From Clostridiales bacterium (lineage in GTDB: Bacteria; Bacillota_A; Clostridia; Lachnospirales; Bianqueaceae), in the NCBI GenBank assembly GCA_019423265.1, contig JAHZBS010000042.1:1-13193 (forward strand): a stretch of 13,193 nucleotides of DNA, written 5' to 3'. Of this stretch, positions 6,708 to 13,193 are shown one piece after another. The number at the start of each line of letters is the position of its first letter. The stretch's first letter is position 1. Below the pieces are notes generated by a model that was given only the letters and a program-made list of their open reading frames with translations, had not been told where the DNA came from and did no database searches. The position numbers and the translations under genes are program-made.

Positions 6708-9287
6708 TCAGCTGATTTCCTTCGCTTCGAGAATTGGCTCTGCGGGCCACAGCCGGTGGTCGATCACCTGCACCGGCGCGCCGTTTCGATAGTAGATTCT
6801 GGGAAGCCGGTAGGTGAACATCGAAGGGATCTCCTGGGGGACGCTGCCGATGTAGTCCGCCATGTCCTCCAATGTCACCGCGTTGCCGCCCTGCTCACCG
6901 AGAATGACGACTTCTGTCCCGGGCTCATACCGGCGGGGGAGCAGAACCATGGTCTGATCCATGCAGATCTTCCCGATAATTGGGGCGTATTGGCCATCCA
7001 CCAGGACATGAAAGCCCTGGAAGATCCGGAAGTAACCGTCGGCGTAGCCCATGGGAAGGATGCCCACCCAGCTGTCCTCCTCCGCCACAAATCCATTGTC
7101 ATACCCGACACAGTTGCCTTTCTCCACTTTTTTCACGCTGAGCAGGCGGGTGTGAACGGACAGGGCGGTTTTCAGGTGGAGAGGGCAGGAGGCCTTGATT
7201 TGCGGGGAGGGATAGATCCCGAATACGGCGACGCCCATTCGGACCATATCCAACCGGGTCTCAGGGTATTGGAGGGCGGCGGCGCTGTTGGCGCAGTGGT
7301 AATTGGCAATGGAGATCCCCGCATCCCGCAGGTAGGCCCGCATCTCATCAAATTGCCGCATCTGGCGGCGATAGTAGGTGGGATCCGAGTGATTCGCCGT
7401 GGCGAAGTGGGTGTAGCACCCGTCGATCTCAAAGGGGATCCCCTGCCCTGAGAGGCTTTGGATGGTATCGGTGACGGAGGCCAGCTCTTCGCAGCTGCGG
7501 ACGCCCAGCCGGCCCAGCCCCGTGTCAATTTTGATGTGCAGTTTTAAAGGCGCGCGGAGATCCGCTGGCCACAGGGCGGCGGCTTTCTTAAGCCAGTCCG
7601 TCTGAAAGACGGTCACACAGAAATCCTGCCGGGCGGCCAGCGGAGCATCCTGCGGCAAAATAGGCGATAGTATCAGGATCGGGGCTTTGATACCGCCGCG
7701 GCGCAGATATAAAGCTTCCTGCAAGATCGAGACGACAAGCCCGTCGGCGCCTCCCTCCAATACCGCCTGTGACACGGGGAGATCCCCATGCCCGTAGGCG
7801 TCCGCCTTCACCGCCACAAATAATTTCGTGTGGGAGGGGAGAAAGCGGCGGATCTGGCGGGTATTGTCCACAATGGCGTCCAGATCGATTTCGACGCGGC
7901 TCTCCCGCTGTAAAAAGATGTCGGGGGCCTGGAGATGTCTGATTAAGCGCTCCAAGGCATTTTCGCGGGAGCCCTTCACGAGAAGAAGCGTGCCGGGGAT
8001 CAGCAGGGGAGTCAGCGCCTCCACAAGGGCGGAAAAATCAGTGAATGAAAGAATGCGGCCCTCCGGAAAATTTGCGGCTTGGGCCATAAGGCGGCTCAGC
8101 TCCCCGAAGGTGAGCACGTAGTCAACTTTATCCGGGTGAAGCCATCCGCCGGCGCGTTTGTGGAACATGGGGCCAGATTCGCCTAACCCGTTCATATCCC
8201 CCAACACGGCAATCTTTCTCTGATAGCCTTGGAATGAATAAAAGAGCTTGATGGCTTCCCACAGGCTGGAAGGGTTGGATTTATAGCAATCATTTATAAT
8301 CGTGTACTTGCCGAGATCGAGAAGTTCACTGCGCATTCCCGTCTTTTGCAGCCTGGCAAACCCCTCGTTCATCTGTTCATCGGCCACGTGGAAGGCGCGA
8401 GCGCAGAGGATTGCGGCTGCGGCGTTATAAATTTGGCAGGAGCCTAGGAGCGGCAATTCATAGGTGCGGCCGTCCAATTCCATGGATAAGCCGTGGAGAC
8501 TCATGGATTGGAGATGGGGGATGCAATCGTTGTATGGGCTGGCGCCGAAGGTGATACAGCGAAAGCGCTCTGAAGGGCCGGCCTTGATGGGGTTTTTCAG
8601 GAGAGGCTCGTCCCCGCTGTAGATCAGCAGGCCATGAGGCTTCAGACCTTCGAGAATTTCAAGTTTTGCTCTCGCAATATTTTGTCTGGAGCCCAGGGCC
8701 TCAAGATGCGCCTCCCCGATATTGGTTATGATGGCGGCGTCGGGGGTGGCGATCCGGGACAGAGTCCGGATTTCGCCTAAGCTTTCCATCCCCATCTCCA
8801 ATACCAGGGCTTGCGTGTCCTCGTCCATCCCCAGGATCGTCAAAGGGAGCCCGGTGAGGCTGTTATAGTTGCCGGGGGTTTTGTGAGTGCGGTAGCGGGT
8901 AGCCAGGAGGGAGGCGGTCAGATCCTTCACAGTGGTTTTGCCGTTGCTCCCTGTGATGGCGATGACTTTGGGGTTTACCTGATTTCGATAGGCGGCGGCC
9001 AGATCCCACAAGGCTTGCAGGGTGTCAGGCACAAGCAGTAGGGGGATCCGATGCTCCGGCACCGGGTGATCCTCCTGCCAGAGGGCCGCGCCTGCGCCGG
9101 CAGCCTCCGCGTTTTGCAAAAACCGATGGCCATCGGCCTGAGCCCCCAGGAGAGGAACAAAAAGCTGACCTGGCTGGGTTGTCCGGGTATCGATGGACAC
9201 GCCGCAGATTGTGGCGGTGGAAGTCTGGGCATCGAGTAAACGGCCCTTTGTATATTCAGCTAGCTGGGCGAGCGTTATGGTAATCAT
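6708..9287 (-). CDS. murF-alr: MurF-Alr fusion: UDP-MurNAc-tripeptide--D-Ala-D-Ala ligase / alanine racemase
   Basis: The 859-residue cytoplasmic protein joins two enzymes. Residues 1-455 are MurF, which adds D-Ala-D-Ala to UDP-MurNAc-tripeptide using ATP. The P-loop GSNGKTT is at 113-119 (Lys117), followed by LEMGMESLGEI, ITNIGEAHLEALGS, INDCYKSNP and the terminal VKGSREN motif. Residues 464-859 are a full-length PLP alanine racemase making D-Ala from L-Ala. VAVKADAYGHG holds the Schiff-base lysine, Lys494; Tyr729 in VGYDNGF is the expected second catalytic base; CMDQ is at 775-778. No Met lies near the junction, so the racemase is unlikely to be translated separately. The start overlaps the ddl stop as ATGA, with GGAGG at 9296-9300. 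MurF-Alr fusions are familiar in Bacteroidetes and less expected in a clostridial genome. The downstream hairpin ends the operon. Confidence 0.95.
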   Translation of the reverse strand: MITITLAQLAEYTKGRLLDAQTSTATICGVSIDTRTTQPGQLFVPLLGAQADGHRFLQNAEAAGAGAALWQEDHPVPEHRIPLLLVPDTLQALWDLAAAYRNQVNPKVIAITGSNGKTTVKDLTASLLATRYRTHKTPGNYNSLTGLPLTILGMDEDTQALVLEMGMESLGEIRTLSRIATPDAAIITNIGEAHLEALGSRQNIARAKLEILEGLKPHGLLIYSGDEPLLKNPIKAGPSERFRCITFGASPYNDCIPHLQSMSLHGLSMELDGRTYELPLLGSCQIYNAAAAILCARAFHVADEQMNEGFARLQKTGMRSELLDLGKYTIINDCYKSNPSSLWEAIKLFYSFQGYQRKIAVLGDMNGLGESGPMFHKRAGGWLHPDKVDYVLTFGELSRLMAQAANFPEGRILSFTDFSALVEALTPLLIPGTLLLVKGSRENALERLIRHLQAPDIFLQRESRVEIDLDAIVDNTRQIRRFLPSHTKLFVAVKADAYGHGDLPVSQAVLEGGADGLVVSILQEALYLRRGGIKAPILILSPILPQDAPLAARQDFCVTVFQTDWLKKAAALWPADLRAPLKLHIKIDTGLGRLGVRSCEELASVTDTIQSLSGQGIPFEIDGCYTHFATANHSDPTYYRRQMRQFDEMRAYLRDAGISIANYHCANSAAALQYPETRLDMVRMGVAVFGIYPSPQIKASCPLHLKTALSVHTRLLSVKKVEKGNCVGYDNGFVAEEDSWVGILPMGYADGYFRIFQGFHVLVDGQYAPIIGKICMDQTMVLLPRRYEPGTEVVILGEQGGNAVTLEDMADYIGSVPQEIPSMFTYRLPRIYYRNGAPVQVIDHRLWPAEPILEAKEIS

Positions 9288-10393
9288 AGGGAGAACCTCC
9301 TTGTGAGACTGTTTTTCGAGGCATAGGTTTCTTCCGCCAGGGTCAGCAGTTCATCCAACAGAGAGCTATAGCTCATATCCTCACTTTTCTGCCACAGTGT
9401 CGGATACATGCTGAAGGGGGTGAAGCCTGGGAGGGTGTTGACTTCGTTTATATAGAAGCGTTCCTGATCTCGAACAAAGAAGTCAACCCGCAGGAGCCCG
9501 GTACATTCTAGGGCTTCAAAGGCGGTGAGGGCCGCCTTTTTCATAGCCTCCGCCGTTTCGGGGCGCAGAGCGGCGGGGATGGACTGTACTAACTTTCCAT
9601 CCACATATTTTGCTTTATAGTCCATGAAATCATGTTCTTGGAAATACTCTCCCACCAGAGAGCATTTGGGCGGATGCAGCGCGGAACCGGTGTTTCCCAG
9701 TACGGCGATTTGCATTTCCCGTCCCGACAGATCCTCTTCAAACAGGAGTTTCTGGTCATAGCGGAAGGCATCGTCAACGGAGGATCGGAATTCTTCCGGG
9801 CCTGTGATTTTGTGGACGCCTACGCTGGAGCCTCCGTTGGAAGGTTTAACATAGAAAGGATAGGAAAAGGTATGCTCCACAAGGGATACGATGGATTGTG
9901 TATCGGCTTCATATTGGGATCTGCGAACCGTCAGATATTGCCCCTGAGGAATCTGGTGCCGGGCAAATATGTTTTTCATAGTTTCCTTATCCATTCCGGT
10001 GGATGACGCGAGCACGCCATTTCCCACATAGGGGATCCCCGCCATCTCAAAAAAGCCCTGGATCGTGCCGTCCTCCCCGTAGGAACCGTGAAGCACCGGG
10101 AATGCGATACAGTCCTCTAGGGAAGTGACCGCCTCCAAAAATAGCGCCATGGATTGGGAGACAGAGTGGCGAGGCAGCGTTTCGGGGACAAGCTGCTCCA
10201 AGCGATTGACGGTCTCCGGTGCGGGACCGAGGAAATGCCACGCGCCCGACTGCGATATATAGGTCAGGAAAACATCATACCGGCTGGGATTGAGCGACGC
10301 GATGACGGCCTTTGCGCTCTGCAATGACACCGCATGTTCCACAGACCGCCCTCCGTACAAAACGATAACCTTCTTTTTTTTCTGATCGTTCAT
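9284..10393 (-). CDS. ddl: D-alanine--D-alanine ligase
   Basis: This 369-residue ATP-grasp enzyme joins two D-Ala molecules for peptidoglycan synthesis in the cytoplasm. Visible motifs are the N-terminal LYGGRSVEHAVSLQSA, HGSYGEDGTIQGFFE at 102-116, MDK at 134-136, the ATP-binding YVKPSNGGSSVGV at 181-193, LRVDFFV at 301-307 and the metal-binding INEVNTLPGFTPFSMYP. The omega-loop has KAKY at 260-263; a Tyr here is typical of D-Ala-D-Ala ligases, while D-Ala-D-Lac enzymes usually carry Phe or another loop, so normal D-Ala-D-Ala termini are expected. ATG 10393 has AGGAGG 8 bases upstream. The gene is the first of the ddl / murF-alr operon and shares four bases with the next start. Together the pair covers racemisation, dimerisation and loading of D-Ala. 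Confidence 0.96.
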   Translation of the reverse strand: MNDQKKKKVIVLYGGRSVEHAVSLQSAKAVIASLNPSRYDVFLTYISQSGAWHFLGPAPETVNRLEQLVPETLPRHSVSQSMALFLEAVTSLEDCIAFPVLHGSYGEDGTIQGFFEMAGIPYVGNGVLASSTGMDKETMKNIFARHQIPQGQYLTVRRSQYEADTQSIVSLVEHTFSYPFYVKPSNGGSSVGVHKITGPEEFRSSVDDAFRYDQKLLFEEDLSGREMQIAVLGNTGSALHPPKCSLVGEYFQEHDFMDYKAKYVDGKLVQSIPAALRPETAEAMKKAALTAFEALECTGLLRVDFFVRDQERFYINEVNTLPGFTPFSMYPTLWQKSEDMSYSSLLDELLTLAEETYASKNSLTRRFSL

Positions 10394-10423
10394 TTATAAT
10401 TCCTCCTGTTTGATTCGGTTAAT

Positions 10424-10445
10424 AGTATAAGTTTACAGTGTAAAC
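10424..10445 (-). promoter_or_regulatory. Palindromic operator and -10 region upstream of ddl
   Basis: GTTTACA (10431-10437), G, TGTAAAC (10439-10445) is a perfect 7-1-7 palindrome. On the minus strand it ends one base before a TATACT -10 box (10429-10424), about 31 bases upstream of the ddl start. The -35 region is poor (TTTTAA at 17 bases), so the palindrome occupies the promoter spacer, the usual place for a repressor site. The TACA/TGTA half-sites recall BlaI/MecI/CopY-type operators, though those usually have a two-base spacer; the regulator is unknown. Confidence 0.55.
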
Positions 10446-10494
10446 CTTAAAAAAACGCAAGCATTTCTGTGAGATATTTTTAAAAAAAGAAAGA

Positions 10495-10511
10495 AAAATC
10501 CTGACGATTCT
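10495..10511 (-). terminator. Weak hairpin and T-tract after dinB
   Basis: On the minus strand AGAATC pairs with GATTTT around a GTCAG loop: six pairs, one of them G-U. A long T-rich run follows (TTCTTTCTTTTTTT), about 15 bases past the dinB stop. The stem is weak, so read-through toward ddl is possible. Confidence 0.3.
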
Positions 10512-10525
10512 TAATATTCTATGAA

Positions 10526-11737
10526 CTATTCCGGGAGTTCATTTTCCGCTTCCATTTCGCCTGCCGTTTTGACGATATCCGTCCCATATTTATCGTATAG
10601 ATGGAGGAGGGAGCGATTCAGCTTTTCCCGCTTTTCCGGCTGGGCGGAGGATTGCTCCAGAGTGAGCTGCTGCTGGTATTCGCCTGTGGGATTGCTTAGG
10701 CTCATCCCAATGAGTCGAATGGGCCTCGACGTGTCTATCTTGTTCAAAAGCTGACAGCTTATATCATAGAGCTCGCCGGCGTCGTGCGTCGGAGCCGGCA
10801 GAGTCTGGGAGCGCGTGCATAGCTGCATATTGCTGAACTTAATTTTGAGGGTGACGGTATAACACCACAGTCCCTGTTTTTGAAGATGGAGGGATAGACT
10901 CCTGGCGATTACTTTTAATGTTTTTTGCATTTCGCCCCGGTCTGTAAGATCTTGCTGAAAGGTTATTTCTTTTCCAAAGGATTTGGATGCCTCGCCCTTG
11001 GCGACGGCCCGATGATCAATGCCTCGAGATAAGCGATAAAGGTCAGCGCCAAGGTGACCGAAGGTTTGCCTTAACGACTCCTCGTCCCACGCCTTTGCGT
11101 CTCGCACCGTGTGGATCCCGTGATGCTGTAAGAGCAGAGCCGTCTTTTTCCCAACTCCCCAGATGACGCTCACAGGTCGGTCCAGGATGAGAGCCTCCAG
11201 AGCGGCGGCATCGGGGATCATAAAAAAACCGTTGGGCTTTTTTTCCTCGCTGGCCAGTTTCGCCGCCATCATATTATAGCCGATGCCGATGGAGCAGGTG
11301 AGGTTGGTCTCCTCCCAAACCCGTCTTTTGATATCCTGTCCGATTCGCGCCGCTCCGCCGAATAGAGCGAGGGATGCGGTGATATCCAGATATCCTTCGT
11401 CGAGGGCGACAAATTCAATTTGGTCTGTGTAATCGGCCATGATCCGGTGAATCTGTGCGGAGGCCGCGCGATATTTGTCAAAATGTCCGTGCATATAAAT
11501 ACCGTGAGGGCACAGGCGGTAAGCTTCCTTGATGCTCATGGCGGAGTGGACGCCGTATTGCCGGGCTTCGTAGGAGCAGGTGGACACGACGCCCCGCTCA
11601 TGGGGGAGGGCCCCGATGATGACGGGCTTTCCGCGGATAGAGGGATTGTCCCGCATTTCGACGGATGCATAGAAAGCGTCCATGTCCAGGTGCAAGATGC
11701 AGCGCTCCCAGCGATGGGAATCATATGGGGTGTTCAT
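10526..11737 (-). CDS. dinB: DNA polymerase IV (Y-family translesion polymerase)
   Basis: The 403-residue product carries the Y-family palm signature HLDMDAFYASVE with metal ligand Asp18 and Tyr23 at the steric-gate position, and the second catalytic pair Asp113-Glu114 in ALDEGYLDIT (most homologues read DEA, here DEG). The thumb helix-hairpin-helix region includes VIWGVGKKTALLLQHHGI. The little-finger domain begins near SKSFGKEITF, and QQLTLE near residue 370 could serve as a beta-clamp-binding peptide. The enzyme copies past damaged bases with low fidelity. ATG 11737 is 10 bases from AGGAAGG (11748-11754). The gene is divergent from serC. I see no clear Gram-positive LexA box (GAAC-n4-GTTC) in its promoter, so SOS control is not supported here. 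Confidence 0.95.
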   Translation of the reverse strand: MNTPYDSHRWERCILHLDMDAFYASVEMRDNPSIRGKPVIIGALPHERGVVSTCSYEARQYGVHSAMSIKEAYRLCPHGIYMHGHFDKYRAASAQIHRIMADYTDQIEFVALDEGYLDITASLALFGGAARIGQDIKRRVWEETNLTCSIGIGYNMMAAKLASEEKKPNGFFMIPDAAALEALILDRPVSVIWGVGKKTALLLQHHGIHTVRDAKAWDEESLRQTFGHLGADLYRLSRGIDHRAVAKGEASKSFGKEITFQQDLTDRGEMQKTLKVIARSLSLHLQKQGLWCYTVTLKIKFSNMQLCTRSQTLPAPTHDAGELYDISCQLLNKIDTSRPIRLIGMSLSNPTGEYQQQLTLEQSSAQPEKREKLNRSLLHLYDKYGTDIVKTAGEMEAENELPE

Positions 11738-11769
11738 TCAGGCTCATCCTTCCTGTAATCAATAGAATG

Positions 11770-11799
11770 AGTATACCAGAAATAGGGGGAGTTTGTCCA
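11770..11799 (-). promoter_or_regulatory. Promoter of dinB
   Basis: On the minus strand TGGACA (11799-11794) is followed after 18 bases by TATACT (11775-11770), with TG one base before the -10 box giving an extended -10. Transcription would start near 11763, about 25 bases from the ATG. Confidence 0.55.
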
Positions 11800-11929
11800 A
11801 TTCTTTATACTGTGGTAAACAGAATGTTTGTGACAGAAAGACATTCAGCCATGGACACGGTACATTTATCAAAAATTTTGCAGACTTTGTTTGTTTCCTT
11901 GTGTAAAGAAGCGAAATATTTGTACAGTA

Positions 11930-11958
11930 TTGACAAAGAGGTTGGAATGTATTATTCT
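11930..11958 (+). promoter_or_regulatory. Promoter of serC
   Basis: TTGACA (11930-11935), a 17-base spacer and TATTCT (11953-11958) form a good sigma-A promoter. The leader to the serC start is only about 50 bases, leaving no room for a riboswitch or T-box. Between the dinB and serC promoters (11800-11929) I see only a short GAATGT/ACATTC inverted repeat at 11822-11846 and no gene. Confidence 0.7.
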
Positions 11959-12015
11959 AATAGATACGATATGCATTTAATTGAGTCGGCAACGTGCAGA
12001 GAGGGAGGAAGTAAG

Positions 12016-13116
12016 ATGAAACGTGTATATAATTTTTCGGCGGGCCCCGCGGTACTGCCGGAGGAAGTTCTGGAGCAGGCAGCCAGGGAAATGATGTCCT
12101 ATGGGGACAGCGGAATGTCCGTCATGGAGATGAGCCACCGCAGCGCTGTGTATGAGGGGATTCTCAACGAAGCCATCGCGGATCTCCGCGACCTCATGGG
12201 AATCTCGGATGAGTATGAGGTTATGTTTATCCAAGGCGGAGCCTCGACTCAGTTTGCCATGATCCCCATGAACCTCATGGGCAGAAACGGCAAAGCGGAC
12301 TTTATCAATTCCGGCCAGTGGTCCAAAAAGGCGATTGCACAGGCGAAGGCGTATGGCGATGTAAAGGTGATTGCAACTTCCGAAGATAAGACGTTTTCTT
12401 ACATACCTTCCTGGGACAGCGCAGAATTCCGAAGCGATGCGGACTATTTCTATATCTGCAGCAACAATACCATCTACGGCACCCGCTTTACGGCGCTGCC
12501 GGAGACGGGCAACGTGCCGTTGGTGGCCGATATGTCCTCCTGCATTTTGTCGGAGCCCTGCGATGTGAACCGGTACGGTTTGATTTTCGCGGGGGCGCAG
12601 AAGAACATCGGACCCGCCGGAGTCACGGTGGTTATCATGCGCAAATCCTTGATCACCGACCCCAAAGAGGAGGACAGCACGGTTCTCAAGGGGACGCCGA
12701 TCATGTTGCAGTACAAGACCCACGCGGATAACAATTCCATGTACAATACGCCTCCCACATATGGAATCTACATCTGCGGCCTCGTCTTCAAATGGCTGAA
12801 GAAGAACGGCGGGCTGACGGCGATGGCGGATGTGAACCGGGAGAAGGCGTCGATCCTGTACGATTATTTGGATGAGAGCAGGATGTTTCATCCGACGGTG
12901 TCCGGCGCGGACCGGTCCCTGATGAATGTGCCGTTTGTCACCGGGGATAAGGATCTGGACGCGAAGTTTGTGAAGGAAGCGTCGGCGGCCGGATTTGTCA
13001 ATCTCAAGGGCCATCGCAGCGTCGGCGGTATGCGGGCGAGCATCTATAACGCTATGCCCACGGAAGGCGTAAAGGCCCTGGTGGAATTTATGAAGAATTT
13101 TGAAGCGCATCAATAA
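12016..13116 (+). CDS. serC: Phosphoserine aminotransferase
   Basis: The 366-residue product starts MKRVYNFSAGPAVLPEEV, the usual N-terminus of this family. ATG 12016 has GGGAGG at 12003-12008. The frame stays open upstream to an ATG at 11665, but that stretch crosses dinB and the serC promoter, so the longer version is not real. SerC is a PLP class V aminotransferase that converts 3-phosphohydroxypyruvate and glutamate to phosphoserine and 2-oxoglutarate, in serine and, in some bacteria, pyridoxine synthesis. Visible motifs are EMSHRS, FIQGGASTQFAM, NSGQWSKKA, CSNNTIYGT, the ADMSSCILS block and GAQKNIGPAG holding the PLP lysine; the C-terminus has GHRSVGGMRASIYNAM. A probable serA begins 24 bases after the stop, consistent with a serC-serA operon. 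Confidence 0.97.
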   Translation: MKRVYNFSAGPAVLPEEVLEQAAREMMSYGDSGMSVMEMSHRSAVYEGILNEAIADLRDLMGISDEYEVMFIQGGASTQFAMIPMNLMGRNGKADFINSGQWSKKAIAQAKAYGDVKVIATSEDKTFSYIPSWDSAEFRSDADYFYICSNNTIYGTRFTALPETGNVPLVADMSSCILSEPCDVNRYGLIFAGAQKNIGPAGVTVVIMRKSLITDPKEEDSTVLKGTPIMLQYKTHADNNSMYNTPPTYGIYICGLVFKWLKKNGGLTAMADVNREKASILYDYLDESRMFHPTVSGADRSLMNVPFVTGDKDLDAKFVKEASAAGFVNLKGHRSVGGMRASIYNAMPTEGVKALVEFMKNFEAHQ

Positions 13117-13140
13117 TAGAGAAGGGTTGATGGAATCGAT

Positions 13141-13193
13141 ATGAAGATAAAACTGTTAAACAAAATTTCGCCGGTTGGCCTGAACGTATTTGA
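13141..13193 (+). CDS. serA: Probable D-3-phosphoglycerate dehydrogenase N-terminus (3' truncated)
   Basis: Only 17 codons are visible from ATG 13141: MKIKLLNKISPVGLNVF, still open at the window edge. This resembles the start of clostridial SerA proteins (short basic strand, LNKIS, then VGL), and serA commonly follows serC. A GAAGGG at 13121-13126 and a GGA at 13132-13134 are possible ribosome sites, neither ideal. SerA would make 3-phosphohydroxypyruvate, the substrate of SerC. The evidence is short and partly contextual, so another protein is possible. Confidence 0.55.
   Translation, partial: MKIKLLNKISPVGLNVF

Noticed and set aside
6756..7451. 231-codon + strand open frame opposite the racemase half of murF-alr
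   Set aside because: It is a GC-rich shadow frame; the racemase on the other strand has complete catalytic motifs.
11738..11830. Possible LexA/SOS box upstream of dinB
   Set aside because: I found no GAAC-n4-GTTC or close variant in the promoter region.
11822..11846. GAATGT / ACATTC inverted repeat between dinB and serC
   Set aside because: There are only six pairs with a 13-base loop, no relation to promoter elements and no known regulator match.
11665..12015. In-frame upstream extension of serC by 117 residues from an ATG at 11665
   Set aside because: It overlaps the 5' end of dinB and both promoters; the family N-terminus (MKRVYNFSAGP) and a good ribosome site lie at 12016.
11977..13113. 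378-codon - strand open frame opposite serC
   Set aside because: It is a shadow of a well-conserved serC, with low-complexity His/Arg-rich composition and no domain I recognise.

Overview
The window looks like chromosome from an anaerobic low-to-moderate-GC Firmicute of the class Clostridia, probably gut- or fibre-associated. The evidence is a DUF3502-type sugar ABC binding protein, a reverse-domain-order rubrerythrin, strong AGGAGG ribosome sites, consensus sigma-A promoters, a DUF3990/XRE gene pair of a kind common in gut Clostridia, and a serC gene apparently followed by serA. I cannot name a genus from sequence alone. No rRNA, tRNA, CRISPR array, insertion sequence or origin was seen.

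Layout. (1) Positions 1-4468, + strand: the 3' part of a carbohydrate ABC-transporter binding protein, then a large secreted parallel beta-helix protein with a carbohydrate-binding-like domain and a LamG-like domain. Together they look like the end of a polysaccharide-utilisation operon whose permease genes would lie upstream. (2) Positions 4488-5854, - strand: an AT-richer two-gene module. A DUF3990 protein (predicted ADP-ribosyltransferase-like fold) overlaps by 20 bp a protein with an XRE helix-turn-helix at its C-terminus. Its promoter is embedded in a striking nested palindrome made of four TATCAAT half-sites, so it reads as a self-regulated toxin-antitoxin-like unit. (3) Positions 5916-6626, - strand: a reverse rubrerythrin with a consensus promoter, a Fur/PerR-like box at the transcription start and a strong composite terminator. 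(4) Positions 6665-10445, - strand: ddl followed by a murF-alr gene fusion, joined by an ATGA overlap. These two genes encode three enzymes, Alr, Ddl and MurF, which make D-Ala, join it to D-Ala-D-Ala and load it on the peptidoglycan precursor. A perfect 7-1-7 palindrome lies in the promoter. (5) Positions 10526-11799, - strand: dinB, DNA polymerase IV. (6) Positions 11930-13193, + strand: serC and the first codons of a probable serA, for serine biosynthesis.

The most unusual items are the DUF3990/XRE module with its tandem operator, the fused MurF-Alr enzyme beside Ddl under a palindromic operator, and the multidomain beta-helix protein of unknown substrate. Functional statements rest on recognised motifs and family knowledge; no database search was run.
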